Below, piece by piece: positions 45,971 to 56,712 of a stretch of 61,859 nt of DNA. The position numbers and the translations under genes were made by a program. The stretch covers positions 1-61,859 of the forward strand of contig JAHCJW010000005.1 of NCBI GenBank assembly GCA_026126125.1, in the 5' to 3' direction. Under the pieces are notes generated by a model, which did no database searches, was not told the DNA's origin, and saw only the letters and a program-made list of their open reading frames with translations. The DNA is from Devosia sp. (GTDB lineage Bacteria; Pseudomonadota; Alphaproteobacteria; Rhizobiales; Devosiaceae). Positions within the stretch are counted from its first letter, which is position 1; each line of letters opens with the position of its first letter.

Positions 45971-46170
45971 TCATCATTGGTCGCGTTCAACTGTTCGGGC
46001 CGCTTGCCCTCGGCAAACAGCGGCGCCGCGCTCAACACCGCCTCGACCGCTTCGGTCAGCGCTTCAACATCGACCCGGGTCGTGCCGTGCTCGGCCTGGC
46101 GACGCAACTCGCCGGCGATGGCCGCCGCGAGGGCGGCACGGCGGCCGGGATTGGCGTTAACCGTTTCCAT
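45967..46170 (-). CDS. Small hypothetical protein
   Basis: A 67-residue soluble protein: ETVNANPGRRAALAAAIAGELRRQAEHGTTRVDVEALTEAVEAVLSAAPLFAEGKRPEQLNATNDD, mostly helical and acidic at the end. ATG 46170 lies 14 bases inside the end of the upstream membrane-peptide gene, so translation is probably coupled. The TAG stop is formed by the edge of a dispersed repeat. Function unknown. Confidence 0.6.
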   Translation of the reverse strand: METVNANPGRRAALAAAIAGELRRQAEHGTTRVDVEALTEAVEAVLSAAPLFAEGKRPEQLNATNDD

Positions 46171-46306
46171 CGATGGAAATCCCCTGCCCGTCGACCCTGA
46201 CCTCGATAGCGGGACGGGCCTGTTGTTGCTGATAAATATAGATACCCAACCCGACCACGGCGACCAACAGAAGGGTGACGAGGGCGTAAAGTCCATTGCG
46301 GCTCAT
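46157..46306 (-). CDS. Small single-pass membrane protein
   Basis: A 49-residue protein with one hydrophobic helix (about 6-25, LYALVTLLLVAVVGLGIYIY) and a short polar tail EVRVDGQGISIDGNG. AGGAG lies six to seven bases before ATG 46306, a good ribosome site. Similar short proteins of this layout occur widely in rhizobia without known function, as far as I recall. Overlaps the next small gene. It could sit in the inner membrane with the tail in the periplasm. Confidence 0.7.
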   Translation of the reverse strand: MSRNGLYALVTLLLVAVVGLGIYIYQQQQARPAIEVRVDGQGISIDGNG

Positions 46307-46358
46307 TAAAAACTCCTGACGCTAACGCTCGACCTCAACGCGTGAGCGCGCAAAGAGT

Positions 46359-46925
46359 TCAGCCTTCGGCCAGAGCCCGCAGCGTCAGGACGAAGGCGGT
46401 AACGCCGATGCCGACCGATTTGGAGTTGTCGATGAGAATGGGCTCGACATCGGCCGGCAGCGCCGCCCCTTCGCGTGCCAGGCGCGCGGCGATCTGGTCG
46501 CGGTTCTCCCGCCCGCGCTTGGCTAGGCGCTCGGCGCGCAATGAAATCTCGGCGCTGACCAGCACGACACGGCTGGTCGGATATTTGCTCAGGGCAATCG
46601 GCACGACATGGCGCGAGACATTGGCCACCACGATCCGCCCCAGCGCCAGATCGGTGTCGACGCCGAGCGGCAAGGCATAGTTGAGCCCATGCGCCTCCCA
46701 ATGCAGCGCGAAGCGCCCGCTGGCCAGCGCGGCGGCAAATTCCTCCGGTTCGATGCTCAAATGGTCTTCAAGCTCGATATCGGTCGGACGGGTGACCAGA
46801 CGCCGCACGAAGCTGAAGCGCTTGTCGGCGTCGAGCGCCTGCCGCGCGCCGGTAATCAGCGTATCCTTGCCGACCCCAGAGGGACCGACGACGAGCACCA
46901 ATACCCCTGGAGGACGTTCGTTCAA
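46359..46925 (-). CDS. phnN: Ribose 1,5-bisphosphokinase PhnN
   Basis: A 188-residue guanylate-kinase-like enzyme that makes PRPP from ribose 1,5-bisphosphate in the C-P lyase pathway. Walker A GPSGVGKDTLI is near the N-terminus. RRLVTRPTDIELEDHLSIEPEEFAAALASGRFALHWEAHGLNYALP is the typical PhnN core. Overlaps the phnM stop by ATGA. The C-P lyase core genes that normally accompany it are absent from the window. Confidence 0.93.
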   Translation of the reverse strand: MNERPPGVLVLVVGPSGVGKDTLITGARQALDADKRFSFVRRLVTRPTDIELEDHLSIEPEEFAAALASGRFALHWEAHGLNYALPLGVDTDLALGRIVVANVSRHVVPIALSKYPTSRVVLVSAEISLRAERLAKRGRENRDQIAARLAREGAALPADVEPILIDNSKSVGIGVTAFVLTLRALAEG

Positions 46926-48058
46926 CTGACCCTCTGCCCCTGCCGCCAGACACTGCGCACCACGGGCAGAGGCGTTTCCGCCCCAACCCGAACCAGATCC
47001 GCCCGCTTGCCGAGGGCGATTTCGCCGCGATCATCAAGCCCGGCGGCCCGCGCCGGATTGCTGGTCACGGTGGCCAGCGCCTGCGGCAGGCTTACCCCCT
47101 CGATGCGCCGCGGCAGGATAAACACCGCCTGAAGCAGGGCATAGGGCACGTAATCGGAGCTCAGAATATCGAGAAGTCCGGCCACGACAAGATCGCTGGC
47201 CGAAATATTGCCCGAATGCGAGCGGCCGCGCACCACATTGGGCGCCCCCATCAGAATGGCGAGCCCGGCATCATGGGCCGCCGCCGCCGCTTCCAGCGTC
47301 GTAGGGAATTCGGCGATGGCGACGCCGTCCTCGGCCGCCTCTTCGACATGGGCGATGGTGGCGTCGTCGTGGCTGGCAAGCGCCAGTCCCAGCTCGCGCG
47401 CCCGGGAGACGATGGCCCGGCGATTGGCCGCCGAATAGCGATCATGCTCGGCCTGGCGCGCGTCGAGATAGGCCTGCAGCTCGGCCTCGCTGCGCCCCAT
47501 CTGCTTGGCATAGAAGCGTTTATAGTCTTCGAGCGAGCGGAACTGGCGCTGCCCGGGAGTGTGATCCATCACCGATGCGAGGCGGGTGATCTCGTGGTCG
47601 GCAAAGGCTTCGAAGTGCTGGACCACATCATGGCTAGGCAATTCGCAGCGCAGGTGGATGAAGTGTTCAGAGCGCAGCCAGCCGCCTTCGCTGCCCGCGC
47701 GCACGGCCTCGATCAGCAGCGCGGCATGCGAGAGCATGTCGGGCAGATCCTGGTCCGAGCCGATGCGCACAGCGTCGAACACCGTGGTAATGCCGGAGCC
47801 GGCGATCTGGGCGTCATGCGCGTGCAGCGCCGCCAGAGGATCCCAGAATACGCCGGGCCGGGGGCGGTAGTGATTTTCCAGATGATCGGTATGCAGCTCG
47901 ATGAGGCCGGGAATGAGATAATCCCCGTCCATATCCTCGCCGTGACGGGAGGTTCCGACATCGATGGCGGCGATTTGCCCGTTCTCGATGACGAGGCTGC
48001 CCGAGACAATGCCGTCGGGCAGCACGATCTGCGCGTTGGACAGGATCGTGCGGGTCAT
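46922..48058 (-). CDS. phnM: Alpha-D-ribose 1-methylphosphonate 5-triphosphate diphosphatase PhnM
   Basis: A 378-residue amidohydrolase-fold enzyme. LIPGLIELHTDHLENHYRPRPGVFWDP contains the metal-binding histidines and the PhnM-specific HYRPRP stretch. ASHDDATIAHVEEAAEDGVAIAEFPTTLEAA and LMGAPNVVRGRSHSGNISASDLV form the rest of the active site. It removes pyrophosphate from the phosphonate-ribose triphosphate. Coupled to DUF1045 upstream and phnN downstream by 4-base overlaps. Confidence 0.95.
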   Translation of the reverse strand: MTRTILSNAQIVLPDGIVSGSLVIENGQIAAIDVGTSRHGEDMDGDYLIPGLIELHTDHLENHYRPRPGVFWDPLAALHAHDAQIAGSGITTVFDAVRIGSDQDLPDMLSHAALLIEAVRAGSEGGWLRSEHFIHLRCELPSHDVVQHFEAFADHEITRLASVMDHTPGQRQFRSLEDYKRFYAKQMGRSEAELQAYLDARQAEHDRYSAANRRAIVSRARELGLALASHDDATIAHVEEAAEDGVAIAEFPTTLEAAAAAHDAGLAILMGAPNVVRGRSHSGNISASDLVVAGLLDILSSDYVPYALLQAVFILPRRIEGVSLPQALATVTSNPARAAGLDDRGEIALGKRADLVRVGAETPLPVVRSVWRQGQRVS

Positions 48059-48750
48059 ACCGCTCTCCCCAGCTTGAAATCCTCGAGGCGACGAAAGGAA
48101 CGCCCGGCATCGGGCTCGTGAAACAGCACCAGCCGGTCGAGCACCACCTCCTGGGCAAGCACGGCGCCGAACCAGCCGGCGGCGGCAGCGGCGATTTCCT
48201 CGCGCTCTGCTTCCGGAAGCCGGTCGGTGAGGGTCATGTGGAAGAAAAACTCATCGAAAACATAAGGATAACCATAGGCATCGAGCAGCTCTTCCTGCCG
48301 GGGCGTCAGCCCATGGGCGGCGCGCGCGGCGCGGTCCTTGGGCGAGAGCGGGGCACGGAAAGGCTCGAAATGCTCGACCACATGGGCGGCGAGATCCTGC
48401 AGCGCCGGATTGTCGCCTTCGGGGACCAGCGCCAGAAAACCATCGAGCGAGGCGAGGCGCAGCGGCCCCAGGGGAACCGGCTGCACCGTGGTGGCGAAGG
48501 CGGCGAGCGCCTGGCGCAGCTCATCGGCGCTGGTGCCTGCCGCCAGCGCCATGGGCGATTTGAGGGTGGCGTGAAAGCCGTAGCGATTGGCCGATTGGGT
48601 CAGGTTGAGCAGGCGGTTGCGCTCGATGCCGGCGACCGGTCCGTCGAAAAAATCGCCATTGCCCGAATCGCGGCCGAGCCAGGCGGCGGCCCGGTCCCAT
48701 AGGGCGCTGGTGGCGGAAGGGGCGTAATAAATGGCGAATCGTTCGGTCAT
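48055..48750 (-). CDS. DUF1045 phosphonate-operon protein, 2H phosphoesterase fold
   Basis: A 231-residue protein known from phosphonate operons (DUF1045). Two H-x-T motifs, H60-A-T62 in YGFHATLKSP and H171-M-T173 in FFFHMTLTDR, mark the 2H phosphoesterase superfamily, which opens cyclic phosphates. It could therefore act on the ribose cyclic phosphate made by C-P lyase, replacing PhnP, which is not seen here. That activity is inference. First gene of the three-gene unit, divergent from glycerate kinase across 127 bases. Confidence 0.88.
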   Translation of the reverse strand: MTERFAIYYAPSATSALWDRAAAWLGRDSGNGDFFDGPVAGIERNRLLNLTQSANRYGFHATLKSPMALAAGTSADELRQALAAFATTVQPVPLGPLRLASLDGFLALVPEGDNPALQDLAAHVVEHFEPFRAPLSPKDRAARAAHGLTPRQEELLDAYGYPYVFDEFFFHMTLTDRLPEAEREEIAAAAAGWFGAVLAQEVVLDRLVLFHEPDAGRSFRRLEDFKLGRAV

Positions 48751-48877
48751 GGGAACTCCCTGCGCCTGCCGCTACCGTCTCTATGTGTCTTCGTTTTGAC
48801 GCTGTGGCAAGGCTGGACAAGATCGGACCGGCTGGGCACAAAAGCCGAGGCCCGCTCGGGGGCCGGAGGGGGACGAT

Positions 48878-50131
48878 ATGGACAAAGACCTGCTGCAAGC
48901 CCTGTTCCATTCGGCGGTGGAGCGGGCGCAACCGGCTTTGGCCATTGCACAATTTCTGCCCGAGCGCCCAAGGGGCAGGACAATCGTCATCGGCGCGGGC
49001 AAGGCGTCGGCGCAGATGGCGCGGGCGTTTGAACAGGCCTGGCACGGGCCTTTGAGCGGCCTGGTCGTCACCCGCTATGGGTATGCCGAGCCCTGCCAAC
49101 ATATTGAAATCGTTGAGGCCGCTCACCCGGTTCCGGACGCGGCTGGATTTGCGGCGGCGCAGCGGCTGATGGCGATGGTGTCGGGATTGTCGGAAGACGA
49201 TCTGGTGGTGGCGCTGATCTCGGGCGGGGGGTCGTCGCTGCTGCCGGCCCCGGCGCCCGGAATGAGCCTCGAGGATGAGCAGGCGGTCAATCGGGCGCTG
49301 CTTGCTTCGGGGGCGCCGATCGGGGTTATGAACTTGATTCGTAATCAGTTTTCCCTGATCAAGGGCGGGCGGTTGGCGGCGCTGGCGGCGCCGGCGCGGG
49401 TGGCGACGCTGGTGGTGTCGGATGTGCCGGGAGACGATCCGGCGGTGGTGGCGTCGGGGCCGACCCTGCCGCTGCCGGGCGACCGGGCGCAGGCGCGCAA
49501 ACTGGCGGCGCTCTATCAGTTGAGCCTGCCAGAAACGGCGCAGCAAGTGCTTGATGGCGAAGAGAATTTGTCGCCACGCCCGGACGATCCGGGCTTTGCC
49601 CGCAACACTGTCGCGACCATCGCCTCGGCCTCGCTTTCGCTCGCCGCGGCGGCGGCGGCGGGACGGGAAAAAGGGCTGGAAACAGCGGTGCTTTCGGACT
49701 CCATCGAGGGCGAGGCGCGGGATGTGGCGCAGGTTCATGCGGCGATTGTCAAAGAAATTTCCCTTAGAAATCAGCCTTTTAAGAAGCCCGCGCTGGTGCT
49801 GTCGGGGGGCGAGACCACGGTGACGCTGCGCGGCAAGGGGCGCGGCGGGCGCAATGGCGAATTCGCCCTGGCGCTGGCCATCGCGCTTGACGGGCTCGAC
49901 GGGGTAAGCGCGCTGGCGGCGGACACCGATGGCATTGATGGATCAGAAGAAAATGCCGGCGCCTTCGTCGATGGCAGCTCGGCTCGACGCATGCGCGAAG
50001 CCGGGATCGACCCGCAAGCGAGCCTGGCGCAAAACGATTCCTATGGAGCGTTCGAGGCGATCGGCGACCTGTTCGTCACCGGCCCGACCGGCACCAATGT
50101 CAATGATTTCCGCGCTATCATCGTGCGCTGA
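48878..50131 (+). CDS. Glycerate 2-kinase (MOFRL/GckA family)
   Basis: A 417-residue cytoplasmic kinase making 2-phosphoglycerate from glycerate. TIVIGAGKASAQMARAFEQAW, ALISGGGSSLLPAPAPGMSLEDEQAVNRALLASGAPI, RNQFSLIKGGRLA and SDVPGDDPAVVASGP are diagnostic. The C-terminal MOFRL domain (LVLSGGETTVTLRGKGRGGRNGEFALALA) is complete, ending with GPTGTNVNDF. A strong GGAGGGGG precedes the ATG. Likely serves glyoxylate/hydroxypyruvate or sugar-acid catabolism. Confidence 0.94.
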   Translation: MDKDLLQALFHSAVERAQPALAIAQFLPERPRGRTIVIGAGKASAQMARAFEQAWHGPLSGLVVTRYGYAEPCQHIEIVEAAHPVPDAAGFAAAQRLMAMVSGLSEDDLVVALISGGGSSLLPAPAPGMSLEDEQAVNRALLASGAPIGVMNLIRNQFSLIKGGRLAALAAPARVATLVVSDVPGDDPAVVASGPTLPLPGDRAQARKLAALYQLSLPETAQQVLDGEENLSPRPDDPGFARNTVATIASASLSLAAAAAAGREKGLETAVLSDSIEGEARDVAQVHAAIVKEISLRNQPFKKPALVLSGGETTVTLRGKGRGGRNGEFALALAIALDGLDGVSALAADTDGIDGSEENAGAFVDGSSARRMREAGIDPQASLAQNDSYGAFEAIGDLFVTGPTGTNVNDFRAIIVR

Positions 50132-50146
50132 ACGGTGATGAGCGGG

Positions 50147-50253
50147 TTAAAGCGCTTCGCGATCTTTCAGATTCGCTCCCTGCGCTTTAACCCTTTGTTT
50201 TGCCGCATGTCTTTATCCCGAAACCGGGGTCACTTTCGGGAGACATGCTCTAA
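50147..50253 (+). repeat. Long dispersed repeat, copy C
   Basis: A full-length element, TTAAAGCGC...GCGCTTTAACCCTTTG...GCATGTCTTTATCCCGAAACC...TTTCGGGAGACATGCTCTAA. It is almost the same as copy A in reverse. The left half folds on the TTAAAGCGC arms, the right half on CCCGAAA/TTTCGGG. It lies between the glycerate kinase and sugar dehydrogenase genes. Confidence 0.88.
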
Positions 50254-50402
50254 CGCACTGTTAACGTCGAGCGTAACCTTGGCGCATTGACGCGGTGAAA
50301 ATGTCATAGACGCACAAAAATCATACTTATGCAGCGACAGGGCCTTGGCAGGCGGGGGCGAGGTCTGCTCTAAAACGCGCGAAGCCGGAGCGGGAGAACG
50401 AC

Positions 50403-51341
50403 ATGGCCAAGCGCAAGATCGCGGTGATCGGGGTGGGCAAGATCGCGCAGGATCAGCACCTGCCGGTGATCGAGGCCTCGGAGCATTTCGAGCTGGCCGC
50501 CACCGTTTCGACGCGCGGGGTTTCTCACCGGGGCCTGCCGGTGTTCCGCACACCGGGCGAGCTTTATGCCGCCCGGCCCGAAATCGACCTCGTTTCGGTC
50601 TGCACGCCGCCCGGCGTGCGTCACGCCTATGTGCGCGAGGCGCTCGAGGCGGGCAAGGACGTGATGATGGAAAAGCCGCCGACCACGACGATCTGCGAGC
50701 TGGACGATCTGATCGCCCGGGCGGAAACCTCGGGCCGCGTGCTCTATCAGACCTGGCACAGTCAATATAATGCTGCGGTGGACCGGGCCAAGGCGATGCT
50801 CAGCGCGGAGGGGGTGGCCGCGGCGCGCATCGACTGGCGCGAAAGCGTGCGCAAATGGCATCCGGGCCAGGACTGGGTGTGGGAGCCGGGCGGGTTCGGC
50901 GTCTGCGATCCGGGGATCAACGCGTTCTCCATCTTCACCAAGGTCATGCCGTTTCCGGTTTTCGTCGCGCGCGCCAAGCTGACCTTTCCCGCCAACCGGC
51001 AGACACCGGTGGATGTGGAGATCGGTTTCAAATCGGGCGAGGCGCACCAGCCCAAGCTCTCGGCCGGTTTTAACTGGCTGGAAGAGAGCGGGGAAATCTG
51101 GACCATCCGTTTCGAGACCCTGGCCGGCAACGAGATCAAGCTCGAAGGCGGCGGGCGGCGGCTGCTGGTCAATGGCGCGACGGTGCTCGAGCATGGCGAC
51201 GACGAATATGCCGCCATGTATGCCCATTTCGCCCGCTTGCTGGAGCAGCGGCAGAGCGATGTCGACGCGGCGCCGCTGCGGCTGATGGCCGATGTGTTCT
51301 TGCTCGGCGCCCGCGAGAACGGACCGGCTTTCGAGTGGTAG
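50403..51341 (+). CDS. D-galactose / L-arabinose 1-dehydrogenase-like Gfo/Idh protein
   Basis: A 312-residue NAD(P) sugar dehydrogenase. IAVIGVGKIAQDQHLPVI is the Rossmann strand, EKPPTTT the catalytic EKP motif, and YQTWHSQYNAAVDRA and SVRKWHPGQDWVWEPGGFGVCDPGINAFSIFTKV are typical of aldose 1-dehydrogenases of the non-phosphorylative galactose/arabinose pathway. Length matches those enzymes. It would form an aldonolactone in the cytoplasm. No lactonase or dehydratase is adjacent, so pathway partners must lie elsewhere. Confidence 0.87.
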   Translation: MAKRKIAVIGVGKIAQDQHLPVIEASEHFELAATVSTRGVSHRGLPVFRTPGELYAARPEIDLVSVCTPPGVRHAYVREALEAGKDVMMEKPPTTTICELDDLIARAETSGRVLYQTWHSQYNAAVDRAKAMLSAEGVAAARIDWRESVRKWHPGQDWVWEPGGFGVCDPGINAFSIFTKVMPFPVFVARAKLTFPANRQTPVDVEIGFKSGEAHQPKLSAGFNWLEESGEIWTIRFETLAGNEIKLEGGGRRLLVNGATVLEHGDDEYAAMYAHFARLLEQRQSDVDAAPLRLMADVFLLGARENGPAFEW

Positions 51342-51483
51342 GGTGGAGATGCCCGTCCCGGCGCATTGCTTGAGGGACGCGGGGGCCATTTCCAGATCTC
51401 GGGATGGGTCCCGCGTGACATGCGGCGAATAGCGATGGCGGCGCTGTTTTCGCCCACTATCCACACTTGCTATCGCGCCTCGC

Positions 51484-51530
51484 GCGTCTTTGTCCCAAAA
51501 CCGGTGACCCTTTTGGGAGACATGCTCTAA
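51484..51530 (+). repeat. Dispersed repeat, copy D (right part only)
   Basis: GCGTCTTTGTCCCAAAACCGG and CTTTTGGGAGACATGCTCTAA match the right half of the long repeat. The stem keeps pairing through compensatory change (CCCAAAA/TTTTGGG instead of CCCGAAA/TTTCGGG), which points to selection or to a recently active related subtype. Confidence 0.78.
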
Positions 51531-51566
51531 GTTCACGGCTGCAAGAAAACTGATTCCGTGACCCGT

Positions 51567-53867
<2,301 letters not shown>

Positions 53868-53912
53868 GGTTTGCGGCCGGGCGGAGAGTGATCCCCGCCC
53901 GGCCGGTCCCTT

Positions 53913-55286
53913 TCAGCCCAGCCAGATGCCGTCGCTGATCTGATCGAACACACGCGCCTTGTTCTCGTCGCTCTCGGAGAACTGCACCAGAAGATCGCTG
54001 CGATTGGTCTGTCCGCCATCGAGCCGACCGACCCAATAGTCATAGCCCTCCTGATCGAGATCGCGGCTCAGGGCATGCTTGTACAGCAGCTCGATGAAGC
54101 GGCCATTGGAGACGGTCGTTTCCGTGCCATAGGTCCCGACAAACTCAGGTGAATCGAGGAAACTCCGGGCAATGCTCGCCAGGTTGGTTTCACCAGAATC
54201 CAGTCGATGGATCCAGTAATGCAAGCCCTCGTCGTCCGGCGTGCGGTCGAAGGCGGCCTGATAGAGGCGATAGGCCTGGCCGGCATTGCCATTGATGTCG
54301 ATGGCCAGAAGGCCGGTACCGCCGAAATCGATGCGCTCGATATTGGTCAGCGTATCGGTGCCCCAATCGCCCTTGAGATCGACGACGGTGACGGTGCCGG
54401 TGCCGATACCGGTGATCTTCAGATCGCCCTGGTCGCGATCCCAATAGGCCGCCGTGTCGAGACCGCCGCCGCCATCGATGCGGTCATCGCCGCCATAGCC
54501 GACAATGAAATTGTCCTGGGCATTGCCGATGATGGTGTCGTCATGATTGGAGCCGTGCACGCGGACGAAACCGACCAGCGTATCGACATCGCCATTGGCG
54601 CCATTGCTGGCGCGGCCGGCGGCAAGGTCGATGGTAAAGCCGGTGCCGATTTCCTGGCCCTCGCGCCGATAGTCGACATAGTCGTGGCGGTCGCCGGCGA
54701 TGAGCAGGTCCGAGCCGCCCATGCCCGCCAGCCGCGTGGCGATGCCGTCATTGGCGCCTTCGATGACGTCGTTATAGTGGGTGCCGCGAAATTCCATTTC
54801 GGGCGTGACGGTGATGGTGTCCACCTCGGTGTTGAACTTGTAGACCTTGCCTTCGCCCAACAGGATCTTGACGCCGAAGAAATCGGGGTGACGGGCCATC
54901 GGCTCGTCGCGGCCGTAAAGCCAGTGATAGGAGATCGTCGCCCATTGCGGCGCATCCAAGCTGATGGTGTTGGAGCCGAAGCCGGGATTGACATGCACGT
55001 CGACGCCCTTGCCGAAGCGCAAGATGTCGGAAAAACGCGAGCCCTCGATATCGTTGATATGGGCCAGGGTGTCGGTGTCGCCATGGGTGTCGGTGACGGT
55101 GCCGCTGCCATCGGCGTTGAGCTGCAGCACGATGCCTTTGCGCCCGCCGTCATCACGGTAGGACACCCCGTTCCAGCCGCCCTTGCCGTCGATTTGATCA
55201 TTGCCCGCGCCCAGACGCTCGAACCAGTCGTCCTCGTCGCCTCCGATCAGCCGATCGCTGCCGCTTGTGCCTCTGTAATCAGCCAT
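53913..55286 (-). CDS. RTX-like secreted protein with DUF4214 repeats
   Basis: A 457-residue acidic protein without Sec signal, probably a type I secretion substrate. It starts DYRGTSGSDRLIGGDEDDWFERLGAGNDQIDG, and further hemolysin-type calcium-binding repeats are GGSDLLIAGDRHDYVDY and NAQDNFIVGYGGDDRIDGGGGLDTA. The last 120 residues contain two DUF4214 units (AYRLYQAAFDRTPDDEGLHYWIHRLDSGE, ELLYKHALSRDLDQEGYDYWVGRLDGGQ). DUF4214 occurs in surface and phycobilisome-linker-like proteins. ATG 55286 has GAGGG about ten bases upstream. No secretion genes are adjacent. Gene lies downstream of a CT-N12-AG palindrome and a LuxR gene. Confidence 0.87.
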   Translation of the reverse strand: MADYRGTSGSDRLIGGDEDDWFERLGAGNDQIDGKGGWNGVSYRDDGGRKGIVLQLNADGSGTVTDTHGDTDTLAHINDIEGSRFSDILRFGKGVDVHVNPGFGSNTISLDAPQWATISYHWLYGRDEPMARHPDFFGVKILLGEGKVYKFNTEVDTITVTPEMEFRGTHYNDVIEGANDGIATRLAGMGGSDLLIAGDRHDYVDYRREGQEIGTGFTIDLAAGRASNGANGDVDTLVGFVRVHGSNHDDTIIGNAQDNFIVGYGGDDRIDGGGGLDTAAYWDRDQGDLKITGIGTGTVTVVDLKGDWGTDTLTNIERIDFGGTGLLAIDINGNAGQAYRLYQAAFDRTPDDEGLHYWIHRLDSGETNLASIARSFLDSPEFVGTYGTETTVSNGRFIELLYKHALSRDLDQEGYDYWVGRLDGGQTNRSDLLVQFSESDENKARVFDQISDGIWLG

Positions 55287-55376
55287 TTCTGCATACCCTC
55301 GTCGCGATTGAAAAGCCCACGGCGCCATGGGGCGCCCTGAGGGAAAGGCTAGACGGAGAGGAAACCGGCCGGCCAG

Positions 55377-55392
55377 CTATCAGAACTGATAG
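55377..55392. promoter_or_regulatory. Perfect 16-base palindrome of CT-N12-AG (lux/las-type) form
   Basis: CTATCAG-AA-CTGATAG lies 91-106 bases upstream of the DUF4214 gene, in the 192-base gap after the LuxR-type gene. It matches the CT-N12-AG core of known LuxR-family boxes. A separate GGCGCC-ATGG-GGCGCC hairpin (55321-55336) lies closer to the start codon. Confidence 0.6.
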
Positions 55393-55478
55393 GCGGGGCG
55401 GAAATTCTCTCTCCCGCTTAATCAGCACCAGAGTGTGGGAAAGCCGATAGAAGAGCGATCCGAAAACGGGTCGCGATT

Positions 55479-56594
55479 TCAGATGAGGTTGCGGCGCACG
55501 GCGATGGCGACGGCCGCTTCGCGCGAGCGAGCGCCGAGGCGTCGGCGGGCCGCCATGATGTGAAGATTGACCGTGACGGGGCGGATACCCAGCTGAAAGG
55601 CGATCTGGTCATTGCCCAGGCCTTGCGCCAGCAGGGTCAGCACCTCGGTTTCGCGGCGGCTGAGCCCCGCCTCGGGCCCATCATCCCCGGTGGCGGAGAG
55701 CACCACCAGGGCGAGAGCGTCACCAGCGGCGAAATAATCCTCTCCGCCGCGCAGAGCCAAAACGCGCGGCGCCGGCAGGACGCGAAAACTGCGCGGCCGG
55801 CGTCCCCCCGGCGCGCGCAGCTCGAAGCCTCGCCCCGCCGCCGTCAATTGCCGCTGGCCGAACTGTCCCAGCACACGCGCCAGCCAGCGATCGGCACGCG
55901 CGTCGCGAAAGACCAGACGATCGGCGCGACAATCGAGCGCCGCATCCGCGCCGCAAGCCAGATGCCAGCCCCGCCGGTTCGCGGCGACGATGCGCCGGTC
56001 GGCGGCGATGAGAAATGCCCCGGAGGCGAAGAGTTCGAGCTGTTCGGCCGGTGTTTCCACCCGGTCGCGCCCATGCCGGTAAATGGCGAAGGCGCGCCGA
56101 AGATGGGGCGCCAGCCCGTTGAGCGTATCGATGACAACAGGCTGCAGGCGGTCGCGATCGGCCAGGCGGATATTGCACGAGATGCGAAAGATCCGATGCG
56201 CATCGCGCGCCAGGGTGATGCCGGCGCCGGTGCTGATATCCTCCTGCGGGCGGATCCAGTCATTATACCATTCGGTGCGATAGAGCGCAGCGGGCGGCAG
56301 CAGCGCCTCCGAGGGTTGCGCCACGCCGATGCGGGCCCGCCCCGCCACCTCGGACCACGGGTTGATCGCGGCGTAATGGCGGATGAAGGAGTCGAGATAG
56401 GGCTTGGAATAGCCCACACCCACCATGCCGATATTGCGTTGCTCGAGCGTGTCATGGGCGTGCAGGGCCATATAGGCGTGATCGAAATCGACCCGCAATT
56501 GCGACAGCAGGTCCTGCCAGCCGGCACGGCCGGTGGCGGCCGCATAGATGGTTTCGACCAGATCGCTCAGTCGTTCGGGATCGATGGCAAGCAT
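55479..56594 (-). CDS. LuxR-type transcriptional regulator
   Basis: A 371-residue regulator with a C-terminal GerE helix-turn-helix at about 307-365 (GLSRRETEVLTLLAQGLGNDQIAFQLGIRPVTVNLHIMAARRRLGARSREAAVAIA). The N-terminal 300 residues do not show the usual acyl-homoserine-lactone-binding W/Y/D pattern that I could recognise. A PAS-like middle region (LFASGAFLIAADRRIVAANRRG) is possible. No autoinducer synthase is near, so it is a solo or senses another signal. It ends 193 bases before the DUF4214 gene on the same strand. Confidence 0.88.
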   Translation of the reverse strand: MLAIDPERLSDLVETIYAAATGRAGWQDLLSQLRVDFDHAYMALHAHDTLEQRNIGMVGVGYSKPYLDSFIRHYAAINPWSEVAGRARIGVAQPSEALLPPAALYRTEWYNDWIRPQEDISTGAGITLARDAHRIFRISCNIRLADRDRLQPVVIDTLNGLAPHLRRAFAIYRHGRDRVETPAEQLELFASGAFLIAADRRIVAANRRGWHLACGADAALDCRADRLVFRDARADRWLARVLGQFGQRQLTAAGRGFELRAPGGRRPRSFRVLPAPRVLALRGGEDYFAAGDALALVVLSATGDDGPEAGLSRRETEVLTLLAQGLGNDQIAFQLGIRPVTVNLHIMAARRRLGARSREAAVAIAVRRNLI

Positions 56595-56712
56595 TTCCCC
56601 CCCAAATCTTCTTTACGATCACGCCACAGGAATTGGTTCGACGCAAGATTTATGTTGAAGCCAAGTTGTTTTGCCGCCTTGATTGCAGGCGATGGGGAAA
56701 AGGGAGAAGTCT

